From: JAWKVD01 sp041398225
Lineage (GTDB): Bacteria > Pseudomonadota > Alphaproteobacteria > Caulobacterales > Hyphomonadaceae
Direction: 5' to 3'
Assembly: GCA_041398225.1 (NCBI GenBank)
Contig: JAWKVD010000013.1
Coordinates: 40,326 to 104,325, forward strand
DNA: 64,000 bases
The translations under genes were made by a program, and so were the position numbers. This document shows, one piece after another, positions 9,191 through 18,908 of the stretch. The notes under the pieces were generated by a model. The model was given only the letters and a program-made list of their open reading frames with translations, did not search any database and was not told the DNA's origin. Each line of letters starts with the position of its first letter. The first letter of the stretch is position 1.

Positions 9191-9844
9191 TCAGCCGTCC
9201 CAGGGCCGGAAGTCCTTTGCGAGCGCAGGGCTCGCCTTCAGGAACATGTCGATGAACTCGGCCGGGCCGTTTAGTCGGGCGAAGATGGGATGGCTGCCCT
9301 CAACCGCGCACACATCCTCCAGCATTTCGAGATCGGTCGCCGATACGTGGTCGATGATTTTCGGCGACAGAAGGAGCTTGTGCAGTTCGCCGTCTAGCCC
9401 GAGCGCGTATTCGATATACGCTATTTCGAGATACATCTCTGCGCTCTGCGGGCAGGCATTGACGATGACCGCCATCGCCTCAAGCGAGTTCACGAGCCGC
9501 TCGCGCGATTTCGGCGAGTCTTCATGAGCGTAGTCCAGGCATCTCTCACACCATTTGTCGATGTGATTTCGAACGGTGACCGTGTCGAGAAATTTGGGTT
9601 TGACCTGGCCGATGGCTGACAAGAGCTGTAACGCCGTGTCGCTTGGAAAATGCTCGCACGTGGTAGCGGCAAAGGGCGCCATGGCGGGCGCGAGTTTCGG
9701 TTTGACCCGGAGAAGCTCGACCATGCTGACCAAGGCTTCGAGATAGGCGTCTTCAGTGAGCGGCAATTTGCCCAAGCAATCGAGCAGCTCGCTTTCGCTC
9801 ATCTTGGCGAGAACGCCGATGTCCGCACTGAAATGGTTGGGCAT
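9191..9844 (-). CDS. Hypothetical protein, probably helical
   Basis: 217-aa soluble, mostly helical protein lying 49 bases upstream of the coupling-protein gene on the same strand, so probably in one operon with it. ATG at 9844 is preceded by GGACGG. Features include MSESELLDCLGKLPL near the start and repeated helical segments of Leu/Ala with conserved-looking Cys. No signal peptide. I do not recognise the family. A transfer-related accessory role is inferred only from the context. Confidence 0.55.
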   Translation of the reverse strand: MPNHFSADIGVLAKMSESELLDCLGKLPLTEDAYLEALVSMVELLRVKPKLAPAMAPFAATTCEHFPSDTALQLLSAIGQVKPKFLDTVTVRNHIDKWCERCLDYAHEDSPKSRERLVNSLEAMAVIVNACPQSAEMYLEIAYIEYALGLDGELHKLLLSPKIIDHVSATDLEMLEDVCAVEGSHPIFARLNGPAEFIDMFLKASPALAKDFRPWDG

Positions 9845-10268
9845 GGAACCGTCCTGCAAGGGAGGATGGCGAGCGACGAAAACCTCTCAGCCGCACGCGC
9901 ATATGATTGGGCGACACATCAGAATCCCGCCGGGCCACGGTGCCGGTACGGGTGCAAAATTCAGACTATCTCGGGGGTTCGGCTTGGCCAACCGTTCACA
10001 ACCCGCAATTGATCGGTCGGAAGTCCGGTGATTGGCGTTCATGCGCCGATTGTCGTCTCGTTCGGATTGGGCTCGCGAGACCAAGTCCAGCCACTAGCCG
10101 CGAAGACTGGAACCGTCGCCACGCCGCCAGGCCCTCCGGGTCCGCAATGGGCGGCCCGCACCACCCGGCTTCGCCGGCCGTGTGGCCCATGCGGAGCGGC
10201 GCTGCGCGGTCCCGATCGTCCTTCGCGCGGCAGGAATGGTCCTTCCGCCCAACGAAAGGACGAACACA
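9845..10268. other. Intergenic region between divergent genes
   Basis: 424 bases between two divergently oriented genes; promoters for both are expected here. The right half is very GC-rich with short complementary runs. A clear ribosome-binding site (AAAGGACG) precedes the gene at 10,269. No convincing coding frame was found. Confidence 0.5.
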
Positions 10269-10486
10269 ATGACCAGCACACTCAAACCCACGCACCGCGT
10301 ATCCTTCGCCTGCATTGTCGGAGAAGACGACGACGGCAATGATAAGCTCGGCCCCGCCCGCGAGATCGGAGCCGTCTGGCCCCGCAGAAACGGCAAGGGC
10401 GGCATCCTGCGCTTCGATCACGTTCCGATCGAGCTGACCTCGGCGAAGGCGTCATTTTCGTGAACGCCATCGAAGCCAAGAAGTAA
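10269..10486 (+). pseudogene. Small hypothetical gene with probable single-base frameshift
   Basis: ATG 10269 with AAAGGACG upstream opens a frame that stops at 10,463 after 64 codons. From about 10,440 the +1 shifted frame reads LGEGVIFVNAIEAKK and stops at 10,486, a far more natural C-terminus than the unshifted ASFS. The N-terminal part (KPTHRVSFACIVGEDDDG, then IGAVWPRRNGKGG) resembles a family of small proteins I associate with alphaproteobacterial mobile elements. I infer a one-base indel near 10,437-10,442. It could be real decay, a sequencing error or recoding. A hairpin terminator follows. Confidence 0.5.
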
Positions 10487-10507
10487 GACGCTTCCACGCG
10501 CACAACC

Positions 10508-10536
10508 AAGGCGGGACCGCTCGGCGGTCTCGCCTT
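10508..10536 (+). terminator. Intrinsic-terminator-like hairpin
   Basis: Nearly perfect inverted repeat (GGCGGGACCG paired with CGGTCTCGCC, one G-T mismatch) around a short loop, followed by a short T run (CCTTTG). It sits just after the small gene ending at 10,486 and before the hairpin-rich mobilization region. Confidence 0.55.
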
Positions 10537-10739
10537 TGCGCGCTTACCGCGCCCTGCTCTTGAAGCGGGTCAATATCGACCACGCGGACGAACCGCGTGG
10601 GCTCTATGTTGAGGCGGCCGCGCGGCGCATTTTCGGGTCAGGGCCGAACCGATTGCGCGCATAGCCGGCATACGCCTGCATGTCTTAGACGCTTGCGACT
10701 TGCGCTCTTTTTGTGGCTGTGGATAAATTGAGCCGCGAG

Positions 10740-11105
10740 GGGGAGCCAGATATGTTTTTGGTGCCCAAAAACTCGCTTGGACGGGACTTCCTGGGAAGCC
10801 CGCCGCGATCTGGTCGGGGTTCCGCCCCCGAACGGCAGCGTTCAAAGTCAGCTGTTCTGCCTCTGAACGCTTCCGCAAAATCGGGTCATGCGACCCCTCG
10901 ATTTTGCGTCCAACCCTCCGCGGATTGGATGCCTCGCAGGACTTGGAGACTTCCCCCTCCACCTGCACCGAACCATGGCTGAAGGGGCCTGTCGCCGCCC
11001 CTTTCAAAACCAGCTCGTGGGGGTTCGCCCCCACACGGCGATCCGGGTTTCGTCCCGGAACACGACCAAGGACCGTCCTTGGATTCGAAGCTGAGCGGAA
11101 GGCGC
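10740..11105. other. Candidate origin of transfer (oriT) with hairpin array
   Basis: This non-coding stretch directly upstream of mobC and the relaxase holds a string of inverted repeats: CGGGG/CCCCG near 10,816; AAAATCG...CGATTTT with an inner GGGTC...GACCC near 10,876-10,906; GGGGG/CCCCC near 11,024; TCCGGG/CCCGGA near 11,042; and CCAAGG/CCTTGG near 11,067. Such dense dyads next to mobC-relaxase genes are typical of oriT and of relaxosome or promoter control sites. A nic site cannot be fixed by eye. No good coding frame is present across 10,537-11,109. Confidence 0.5.
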
Positions 11106-11109
11106 GATC

Positions 11110-11448
11110 ATGGCCAGACCGACCAAGGCTACGAGCGAAAAGCGCTCCGAGCGCTACAATCTCAGACTGACCCTCGCCGAGCGTGAATGGCTGGCGAGCC
11201 AGGCGCGCGCCGCCGGGGTCAGTGAGATCGAGTTCGCTCGCCGCCGGGTTCTGGGCCAGCCGGTTGCAGGTCGCCGCGCTTCGGTCGATCCGGCGCTGAT
11301 CGCCGAGCTCAACGCGATCGGCAACAATGTGAACCAGCTCGCCAGAGCGGTGCATACCGGGCGCGACTTCCAGCACTATTGGCAGGCCGTCGGGATCGAG
11401 CTGCGCCGGGTGCTCGCCCGCGCGCTTGAAGGAGTCGCCGGGCGATGA
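11110..11448 (+). CDS. mobC: MobC-like relaxosome accessory protein
   Basis: 112-aa basic protein predicted to bind oriT and help the relaxase open the strands. The N-terminal part (SERYNLRLTLAEREWLASQARAAG) resembles a ribbon-helix-helix DNA-binding fold. The C-terminal block (IAELNAIGNNVNQLARAVH) is the classical MobC signature of plasmid mobilization proteins. It overlaps the relaxase start by four bases (ATGA), giving a coupled mobC-relaxase operon, and the hairpin-rich candidate oriT lies directly upstream. Confidence 0.88.
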   Translation: MARPTKATSEKRSERYNLRLTLAEREWLASQARAAGVSEIEFARRRVLGQPVAGRRASVDPALIAELNAIGNNVNQLARAVHTGRDFQHYWQAVGIELRRVLARALEGVAGR

Positions 11449-12947
11449 TCGTCGTCATCAATCCCAGTGGATCGGCCGGACACTCCTTCAAGGGGCTACA
11501 CGCCTATTGCGCCCATGACGCGGGATCATCCTCTTCGGCCGAACGCGTCGAGTGGATGGCGACCCGCAATCTCGCATCGGACGATCCCGATCACGCCTGG
11601 CGCATAATGGCCGCCACCGCTCTCGCGCAGAACGCCCTCAAGGCGGCGGCCGGCGTGCCGGCAACGGGGCGCAAATCCTCCGCTCATGTCATGCACATCG
11701 TGCTGTCGTTTCATGAGAAAGAGGGACGCAGCCCCGAGGAGATGCAAGCCGCCGCCGATGAATTGCTCTCCCAACTCGGCGCGACCGGCGGCCGAGGCAA
11801 GAAAGCGCCAATCCGGATTCAACGGGCGAGCGAACATCAGGCGGTGTACTACGCCCATTCGGATACGGACTCGCGCCATCTCCACATCATGCTCAACCGC
11901 GTGCATGGCGAGCATGGCGTGCTGCTCCCCTCCTCCAACGACCAGCTCAAGGCCTCGCGTTGGGCGCAGGCCTATTCGGAGAAATACGGCACCGAGCACG
12001 CCACGCCCGATCGCCAGATCAACAATGAAGCGCGCGACAAGGGCGAGTATGTGAAAGGCAAGCGCCGCAGCCTCAAACGCGCCTTCGAGGAGACACGCGC
12101 CGCCAAGGCCGCCAATGACAATGACATTGTCGAAGCGGTGCTGGCGGCCCAGGCGAAGAAGGACGCCGCCTTGGCGCTTCAGGGGCGCAACATGAAGGCG
12201 ATGCACGTTCACGCCTGGAAGCAGCTCGCGGCCGAGCACAAGAGCCGGCGTGAGGCCGTTGCGAGCGGCGCGAAGCGCGCCCTCAACAAGGCGCGTGCGG
12301 ACATTCGCGATAGCTTCCGGCCGCGCTGGAGCGATCTGGACCGGACGCTCAAGGCCGAGCAAGCGACCTTCGTGGCTCTGGAAACCTCGTTCTTCGGACG
12401 GGCGAAGAACATTGTCTCCACCCTCAGCAAGTCACGCGGCGTGAAAGACGAACAGGCGAAGGGTCTGCTCTCGCAAGGATTCCGCGTGATCGTTAGCGCC
12501 TCCGAGCGGCGCGCCCTGTTCGAAAAGACGCAGACCGCCAAGCGCCGGGCGCTGCAGCGCGAACAGGATGCGCGCATGAAAGAAGCGGCGGAGGCTGCGA
12601 AGAAAGACCAAGCGAAAAAGCTGGAGGACAATCGCGCGCACTTCCTCAAGGAGCGCGATCAGCTCAAGGCGCGGCAGGATGCGCAACGATCGGCGCATGG
12701 CGCGGACTGGCGCAAGCGCAATGCGGAACGCTCGGCTGCTCTTGAACAAGCCCAAGTGAAAGCCGAGCGGCGCGACGACTTTCTGGCGAGCTATCGCAAG
12801 GCGGCCAAGGGCGGCGATGACGATCCGCATCTCGCCTATCTGGCGAAGCTGATGAACGCGCGCGGGGCTTTTGATCGGGCGCGTGATGGCGGTTCCGACC
12901 CGCGAGATGTCGAACGAGATCGCGAGATCGATCGGGATCGGGACTAG
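11445..12947 (+). CDS. Relaxase (MobA/VirD2-like)
   Basis: Nicks oriT and pilots the transferred strand. The N-terminal relaxase domain (about residues 1-190) shows a candidate catalytic Tyr21 in the GLHAYCAHD block, HVMHIVLSFHEKEGRS, and the metal-binding three-His motif around HSDTDSRHLHIMLNRV. The rest (about 200-480) is a long charged coiled-coil tail (many Lys/Glu/Ala/Arg), ending in an Arg/Asp repeat. Start ATG overlaps mobC. The 500-aa length suits Relaxase-family (PF03432) proteins of mobilizable elements. No helicase or primase domain is present. Confidence 0.9.
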   Translation: MIVVINPSGSAGHSFKGLHAYCAHDAGSSSSAERVEWMATRNLASDDPDHAWRIMAATALAQNALKAAAGVPATGRKSSAHVMHIVLSFHEKEGRSPEEMQAAADELLSQLGATGGRGKKAPIRIQRASEHQAVYYAHSDTDSRHLHIMLNRVHGEHGVLLPSSNDQLKASRWAQAYSEKYGTEHATPDRQINNEARDKGEYVKGKRRSLKRAFEETRAAKAANDNDIVEAVLAAQAKKDAALALQGRNMKAMHVHAWKQLAAEHKSRREAVASGAKRALNKARADIRDSFRPRWSDLDRTLKAEQATFVALETSFFGRAKNIVSTLSKSRGVKDEQAKGLLSQGFRVIVSASERRALFEKTQTAKRRALQREQDARMKEAAEAAKKDQAKKLEDNRAHFLKERDQLKARQDAQRSAHGADWRKRNAERSAALEQAQVKAERRDDFLASYRKAAKGGDDDPHLAYLAKLMNARGAFDRARDGGSDPRDVERDREIDRDRD

Positions 12948-13040
12948 CAGTCCGTCGCAAAGCTGATCTCAAGCTCGCATCCTGCGCAGGCTCGCTTCAA
13001 CCAGACGCCAGCACATGCACGGACCGCCCCCAATTCTCCC

Positions 13041-13120
13041 TCATTTGACGTCCAGGATTTCGATCCCCTTACGCTTGTCCACCTGTTTGACGCCGCTGCG
13101 ACGAGGAGTATTCGGCGAAG
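13041..13120 (-). pseudogene. Possible 3' remnant of a coding sequence
   Basis: On the minus strand a frame ending in TGA at 13,041 reads SGVKQVDKRKGIEILDVK, which looks like a genuine protein C-terminus, but no matching start or full-length frame lies upstream. It is read as a gene remnant in a patch that shows several other broken frames. Confidence 0.3.
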
Positions 13121-13126
13121 GATGAT

Positions 13127-13687
13127 TCAAAACCCCAAATTCCAATATTTGTAAGAATACTCCAGAGATATTGCGTCGCCGTAGCCCCCGACAGATATTT
13201 TATATTCATTATGGCCGGACGATGTATCTTCTTCCTTCTCGAATACATATGAATGAGTATACTTTGTCATTTCGAAACCATCTTCGACTAAGCACGATGA
13301 CAGAAACAGTTTCAATGATTCCAATGATCTCGACGTTTGAGTTGAATCGCACACAATCGTTGTTGCTCCTGCGCCACGGTCGTGCTCGGAATCATATTCC
13401 GCGCTGCATGTGAATCCGCGCAACAGTAGCGGCTTTTTCAGGGGATAGACCAAAACCCAAGAATATAACTTATCGGGCTTCGGATCGTTCCGAAGAATGA
13501 CCGGCTCATCTGGAAAATCGGCGAGCCCATTGAATGTCAAGATGTTTCTATGGGCGGTATCCCGAGTCCTCCACATATCTTGGTTGTAATTCTCGCAAAC
13601 CTCTTGCGCATCGACGCAGCCGACGCCAACGACGATGATCATGCTGGCGATTATGACCGAAAGAATTGCTGTGATATTGCCATCCAC
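13127..13687 (-). CDS. Hypothetical exported protein, possible lipoprotein
   Basis: 186-aa protein with a hydrophobic N-terminal segment (ILSVIIASMIIVVGVGC, about 8-24) that could be a signal peptide with a lipobox-like end at Cys24. The rest is soluble, with several cysteines and aromatic residues, and has no recognised domain. The DNA is clearly lower in GC than the flanking mobilization genes, and codon use differs from them, suggesting recent or foreign cargo. It overlaps the start region of a possible upstream frame. Confidence 0.5.
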   Translation of the reverse strand: MDGNITAILSVIIASMIIVVGVGCVDAQEVCENYNQDMWRTRDTAHRNILTFNGLADFPDEPVILRNDPKPDKLYSWVLVYPLKKPLLLRGFTCSAEYDSEHDRGAGATTIVCDSTQTSRSLESLKLFLSSCLVEDGFEMTKYTHSYVFEKEEDTSSGHNEYKISVGGYGDAISLEYSYKYWNLGF

Positions 13688-13986
13688 ACCCCAATTGAAG
13701 TCATGACTGCACGGCGGAAAACGGAAGACGCCCCCCTGACTACGACCGCTAGGCCTGGAAGCCTTAAAACATCAACTTCCACACAAACCCCAATATTATG
13801 TACACCATTACCCGCCAGTGTCTTTGGTCGCCTGAGGATAGTTTTCAATTCGACCCTCCTGAAGGTCGTCCAGATACCGTCAACTTCGATGAATATTGCC
13901 GGGACCGCCTTGCGGATCCGACTGGGTGCCGAATAAGAGATATGGATCGTTCGTGCTAAAGATATCGGACCGCCCCCAGGCATCAA
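13651..13986 (-). CDS. Doubtful hypothetical frame in low-GC cargo patch
   Basis: 111-codon frame overlapping the 5' end of the exported-protein gene by 37 bases. The product contains hydrophobic stretches (GIWTTFRRVELKTILRRP; LRLPGLAVVVRGASSVF) but no recognisable domain. Given the neighbouring frameshifted sequences it may be a gene fragment rather than an intact gene. Confidence 0.25.
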   Translation of the reverse strand: MMPGGGPISLARTIHISYSAPSRIRKAVPAIFIEVDGIWTTFRRVELKTILRRPKTLAGNGVHNIGVCVEVDVLRLPGLAVVVRGASSVFRRAVMTSIGVWMAISQQFFRS

Positions 13987-14161
13987 CTCCAGGTCGCGAG
14001 AAAAGTAATCTCCTTCAAAACCCCAGTGACCCGTTTTGTTTGTTACAATTGTGACATGCCTGAGTCCCGTACAGTTGTTCCAGATTTGATAGTCGTCTTT
14101 AACTCGAAGCCGGGATGCGGGTTATTTTTGAGCCACTCTGATAACGGCAAGTCAGAAATAT

Positions 14162-14668
14162 CTAGTTTCGGCAACGAATCTGCGGGAGATATCCTTTTTT
14201 AGGATTTACACACTCATATGTAAGATCAAATTGTAATCGCTGTCTCCATACACTCCAAAGTTTGCCTTTATCAAGGAAAGTCCGGCTGGAGCGCGGTTCA
14301 TGGTTGAACGTTCCCAGATCCGCCTTTTGTCGAAGTCACGCGCAGGTCCACGGCGCCTCGAGGTCCATGGCCAGAAACCGAGATGGCTATTTTGGTACCC
14401 GAACTGGACATTCTGTACCGATCCGTCCGACGCCTCCTGAATGAAGGCAAAGGTAGTTCCGTGCGCATCTGCAGAAATTGTGACACTTGCCCGGGCGGAT
14501 GGTCCACCAACCGGCCAGGCGGTCTACCAACATCGCGTGATCGAGCAGCGCGACTTTAACTTCGGCCTCCCCTCGATTGCATATATTTAGATTGACCCCA
14601 AATTCAGCGTGCGCCGGCCGAGCAATCACTGCAAGAGCCAACAATAGAAGCAACTTTCTCAATGCCAT
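14162..14668 (-). pseudogene. Frameshifted DUF1036-like exported protein gene
   Basis: ATG at 14,668 opens a signal peptide (MALRKLLLLLALAVIARPAH) followed by a DUF1036-like core: CNRGEAEVKVALLDH, then GWWTIRPGKC. After that the frame degenerates. A shifted frame continues with VTISADAHGTTFAFIQEASD and FGYQNSH, and a third frame carries FNHEPRSSRTFLDKGKLW and FDLTYECVNPKKGYLP, ending at TAG 14,162. Coding-like text hopping through three frames is best explained by decay. The DUF1036 assignment rests on the CN...VAL...GWW.I.PG.C pattern only. Confidence 0.5.
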
Positions 14669-14821
14669 AAAACTCTCGTCTATAGTTTTTGAATTAGCTA
14701 ACGCCCTCCCCGTTTTGGGGGCTGGTATCGCGCACTGGATCGCGCGCGTCACCGCAGTGAGAGAATGCGCCGTAGATGGATCACTCAAGCTGATTCATTC
14801 GATGCCCCCCTAGCTCCCCGG

Positions 14822-15181
14822 CTAATCTGTCCGCCCACTCTCGCGTTCATCGCCGCGATCTCGATCCGCATCGCGGTCCGGCTGCGCTTCGCCCCAGGCG
14901 ACGGCCAACTCCGCTCCCTCGTCTTCAGGCAGACGATCGAGAGCGCGCGCCATTTCCGAGGATGAGATCATGCGGGCCCGTTCCTTAACGCTGTTGGTGA
15001 GGACTTCGCGCGCAGCGGCAATGTCGGCTTCATCTCCGAGGTGCTCGGCGCCCGCTTCCACTTGCCGATCGAAGCGTTTCAGCTCAGCGAGAGCTTCCTG
15101 AAGGCTGTCGATCCGCGCGGAACTCACCGCGTCCTGGCCTTCGCGGTCAATCACGCCTGTGGTTTCACCTGCATCCGCCAT
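14822..15181 (-). CDS. Hypothetical acidic protein
   Basis: 119-aa hydrophilic protein, probably coiled coil in the centre (SLQEALAELKRFDRQVEAGA) with an Asp/Arg-rich tail (DRDADRDRGDERESGRTD) similar in style to the relaxase C-terminus. It is divergent from the excisionase-like gene, sharing a 197-base intergenic region. No domain is recognised. An element accessory gene is likely. Confidence 0.5.
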   Translation of the reverse strand: MADAGETTGVIDREGQDAVSSARIDSLQEALAELKRFDRQVEAGAEHLGDEADIAAAREVLTNSVKERARMISSSEMARALDRLPEDEGAELAVAWGEAQPDRDADRDRGDERESGRTD

Positions 15182-15614
15182 CGAAAATCGCCCGTATCAC
15201 CGCGTCCCATCTGCGTGCGTCGGTGAGGCTAACACGAATTTCCAGAATGTCGCGAGCGGTTTGGCGCGCCCCGGAATTCCTCGCCTTGGGCGCTATATCA
15301 CATCGTCACATCGGCGGCTTGTGATAGGCTGCAAACTGGTACGCGGCCGGATTCAATCAGGGGGGGAACAGATCGGGCATGACGGCGGGCGGCGAATTCG
15401 ACATCGAAGCGATGCGCCGCCAGATCGCCTCCGAGAACGGCTTTGCGCTCTATCGCCAGTATGGCGAGCCTGAAGCGGCCGAGTTTATCGGCATACACCC
15501 GGCGACCTTGAAAAAGCTGCGCCTTGACGGGAAGATCGGCTTCATCCGCAAGGGCAAACGGACGATCGCCTATTTCGGGTTTCAGATCGCCGACCATTTG
15601 ATCGAGAGCGTGCA

Positions 15615-16842
<1,228 letters not shown>

Positions 16843-17078
16843 GTCTGCGCCGGCCCGAACGAGGCCCCGCGCGATGGAAGGCAGGTACTGCCGCGCGCGC
16901 AGGCGTCCGTCAATGACCAATTTCAACGATCAATTTCAACGCAATCGGCCCATGGCCGAGGACACGGATTCCGGAGAGGATTTCGGGCGGCTTTCAGGCG
17001 CGACATCAGGGCGAGCCCCCTATCGGAGCGGCGCCGCCGGATCGGGGCGCTCCAACTGACCTCCGCGGACCTGCGGCC

Positions 17079-17438
17079 TCAGGCCGCCATCACCCGCTCG
17101 ACCTCGTCCACCAGCTCGCGCAGGTGGAAGGGTTTGGAGAGCACTTTCGCGCCGGTCGGCGTGGCGCCGCCATTGGACAGGGAAACCCCGGCGAAACCCG
17201 TGATGAAGACGATCTTCATCGCCGGATCCAGCTCGGCGCCGCGCCGGGCCAGCTCGATCCCGTCAATGCCGGGCATCACGATGTCGGTCAGCAGAAGGTC
17301 GAACACCTCGCGTTCGAGCGCCGCCAGCGCCGAACGGCCTTCCTCGAAATCCTTCACCGAATGGCCGGCGCGCTTCAGCGCGTTGAGCAGGAAGCCGCGC
17401 AGGCTGTCGTCGTCTTCCGCCAGGAGAATCTTCGCCAT
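17079..17438 (-). CDS. cpdR: CpdR-like single-domain response regulator
   Basis: 119-aa receiver domain without an output domain. In Caulobacter, unphosphorylated CpdR primes ClpXP for degradation of cell-cycle proteins. The acidic pocket is AEDDDSLRGFL, the phosphoacceptor Asp is in LLLTDIVMPGIDGIELARR, the Thr/Lys switch residues are in FITGFAG and VLSKPFHLRELV. These blocks match the CpdR consensus closely, and a neighbouring N-formylglutamate amidohydrolase is the order I recall in related bacteria. It marks the start of the core chromosome to the right of the tRNA. Confidence 0.88.
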   Translation of the reverse strand: MAKILLAEDDDSLRGFLLNALKRAGHSVKDFEEGRSALAALEREVFDLLLTDIVMPGIDGIELARRGAELDPAMKIVFITGFAGVSLSNGGATPTGAKVLSKPFHLRELVDEVERVMAA

Positions 17439-17555
17439 GTCACCCCCGCGTGGACGTGCGCACCGTTGTTGAACCTAACCGTTCTGCCTCGACGTGGTAA
17501 AGCCGCCGTGAATATCGCCGCTTGACCTGACGCGAGCCGCCTAAAATATGGCGGT

Positions 17556-18524
17556 ATGTTTTCGAACTTGGCGGATCAGGGATGGTTGAGGCGCGGTTCT
17601 GCCGGCCCGGCGGACGATCAGGACCGCCCTGAACCCGCCTTCGCCATCGACGAACCGGTCTCCATCGTCTCCCCGCTGGTCTTCGCCTCCCCTCATTCCG
17701 GCCGAATCTACCCGGAACGCTTCCTGAGCGTCTGCAGCGCCGGGTCGATGGCGCTGCGGCGGATCGAGGACGCCTATGTCGACCGGCTTCTGTGCGATGT
17801 GCCGGCGATCGGCGCGCCGGTGCTGCGCGCCCTGATCGGGCGCGCCTGCATCGATCTAAACCGGGCGCCGAACGAGCTCGACGCCGACATGTTCGCCGAT
17901 CCGGACCCGGCATGGCGGATCATGCAGCGCTCGACGCGGGTCGAGGCCGGGATCGGCTGCCTGCCGCGCGTGGCGCACAACGGCGCGCCGATCTACGCCC
18001 AAAAACTGACGCGGGCCGACGCCGAATGGCGTCTGGAGACCATTTACCATCCCTATCATCGCGCCCTTGAGGCTCTGCTGGAACGCGCCCGCTCGATGTT
18101 CGGGTCGGCCTGGCTGATCGACTGCCATTCCATGCCCAGCGAGGTGGAGCGGCCGCAGACGGCCGAAATCGTGCTGGGCGACCGGTATGGCGAGACCTGC
18201 ACGCCGGCCTTCATGAGCCAGGTCGAAGCGGCGTTCCGCTCCAGAGGGTATTCGACGGCTCGGAACGCTCCGTACGCCGGCGGGCACGCCACGGTCCGGC
18301 ACGGTCTGCGAACGCGCCGGCAATACGCCGTGCAGATCGAAATCCGCCGCGATCTGTATCTCGATGAAACCCGCGTGGAGCCGCATGACGGCCTCATCCG
18401 GCTGCGCCAGGACCTCACCGCGATCTTTGAAGAGGTTAGCGAATTTGCCCGCACGGAGGCCGGCCATCCCGCCTCCGGCCCAAGAAAAAGGCCGCGTCGG
18501 ATGCCGACGCGGCCAAGGTCTTAG
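17556..18524 (+). CDS. N-formylglutamate amidohydrolase family protein
   Basis: Zn-dependent hydrolase family that releases formate from N-formylglutamate (last step of one histidine-degradation route); some members act on other substrates. FASPHSGRIYP near residue 50 supplies the first conserved His. DCHSMPSE (about 188-195) and HATVRHGL with YAVQIEIRRDLYLDE (about 245-270) are the other conserved blocks. The length of 322 aa includes a ~25-residue extension before the core. A perfect hairpin is embedded in the last codons of the gene. Divergent from cpdR. Confidence 0.85.
   Translation: MFSNLADQGWLRRGSAGPADDQDRPEPAFAIDEPVSIVSPLVFASPHSGRIYPERFLSVCSAGSMALRRIEDAYVDRLLCDVPAIGAPVLRALIGRACIDLNRAPNELDADMFADPDPAWRIMQRSTRVEAGIGCLPRVAHNGAPIYAQKLTRADAEWRLETIYHPYHRALEALLERARSMFGSAWLIDCHSMPSEVERPQTAEIVLGDRYGETCTPAFMSQVEAAFRSRGYSTARNAPYAGGHATVRHGLRTRRQYAVQIEIRRDLYLDETRVEPHDGLIRLRQDLTAIFEEVSEFARTEAGHPASGPRKRPRRMPTRPRS
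18490..18514 (-). terminator. Perfect hairpin with T tract on the minus strand
   Basis: GGCCGCGTCGG and CCGACGCGGCC pair perfectly (11 bp) around an ATG loop, inside the last codons of the amidohydrolase gene. A run of five T follows it only when read on the minus strand. It therefore looks like a terminator for leftward transcription, or half of a bidirectional one, although no leftward gene precedes it. Confidence 0.45.
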
Positions 18525-18908
18525 GGAGGAAACGCCCATAAGGGCAGCGGCGCCGAAGCGCCACGAAACCTATCTACGCTGCAGCGCAAAAAACTCAACC
18601 CGGATTCGGGAAAGTGCGGCGAAATTCCGCAGTTGTCGCGGTTTCTGAACCTTCAGCCGACAAATTAGGCGCCGTCCGCATGCTATCCGTGCGACATTCT
18701 TGTTGCGTTGCAACACGCCCGAAAAAACCTCAGCGCCACCTGTGGAGTCCGGCTTGCACACCTGTCGCAGCTGCGCTGCGATACCCCGGTTGACGGCGCA
18801 GGCGCCCGTCCAATTCCTTAACCATAGGTAAGAGTGGCGCGGGGATTGCTGCGAAAGCAGCCATGTGGCCCGGATTGGTACGGGCCCGCGTGCGGGAGTA
18901 AAGAGTAC
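18525..18908. promoter_or_regulatory. Upstream region of XRE gene with a CtrA-like half-site
   Basis: 384 bases without a convincing gene. It contains TTAACCAT at 18,818-18,825, matching the half-site consensus of the alphaproteobacterial cell-cycle regulator CtrA. A TTGACG that could serve as a -35 box begins at 18,790. The GCTGCGAAAGCAGC hairpin near 18,849 may affect the leader. The regulatory reading is inference. Confidence 0.35.

Noticed and set aside
10028..10342. 104-codon frame overlapping the small gene at 10,269
   Set aside because: Low-complexity Arg/Pro text without a ribosome-binding site; the 10,269 frame is better supported.
16874..17059. 61-codon frame between tRNA-Val and cpdR
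   Set aside because: No ribosome-binding site and no protein-like features.
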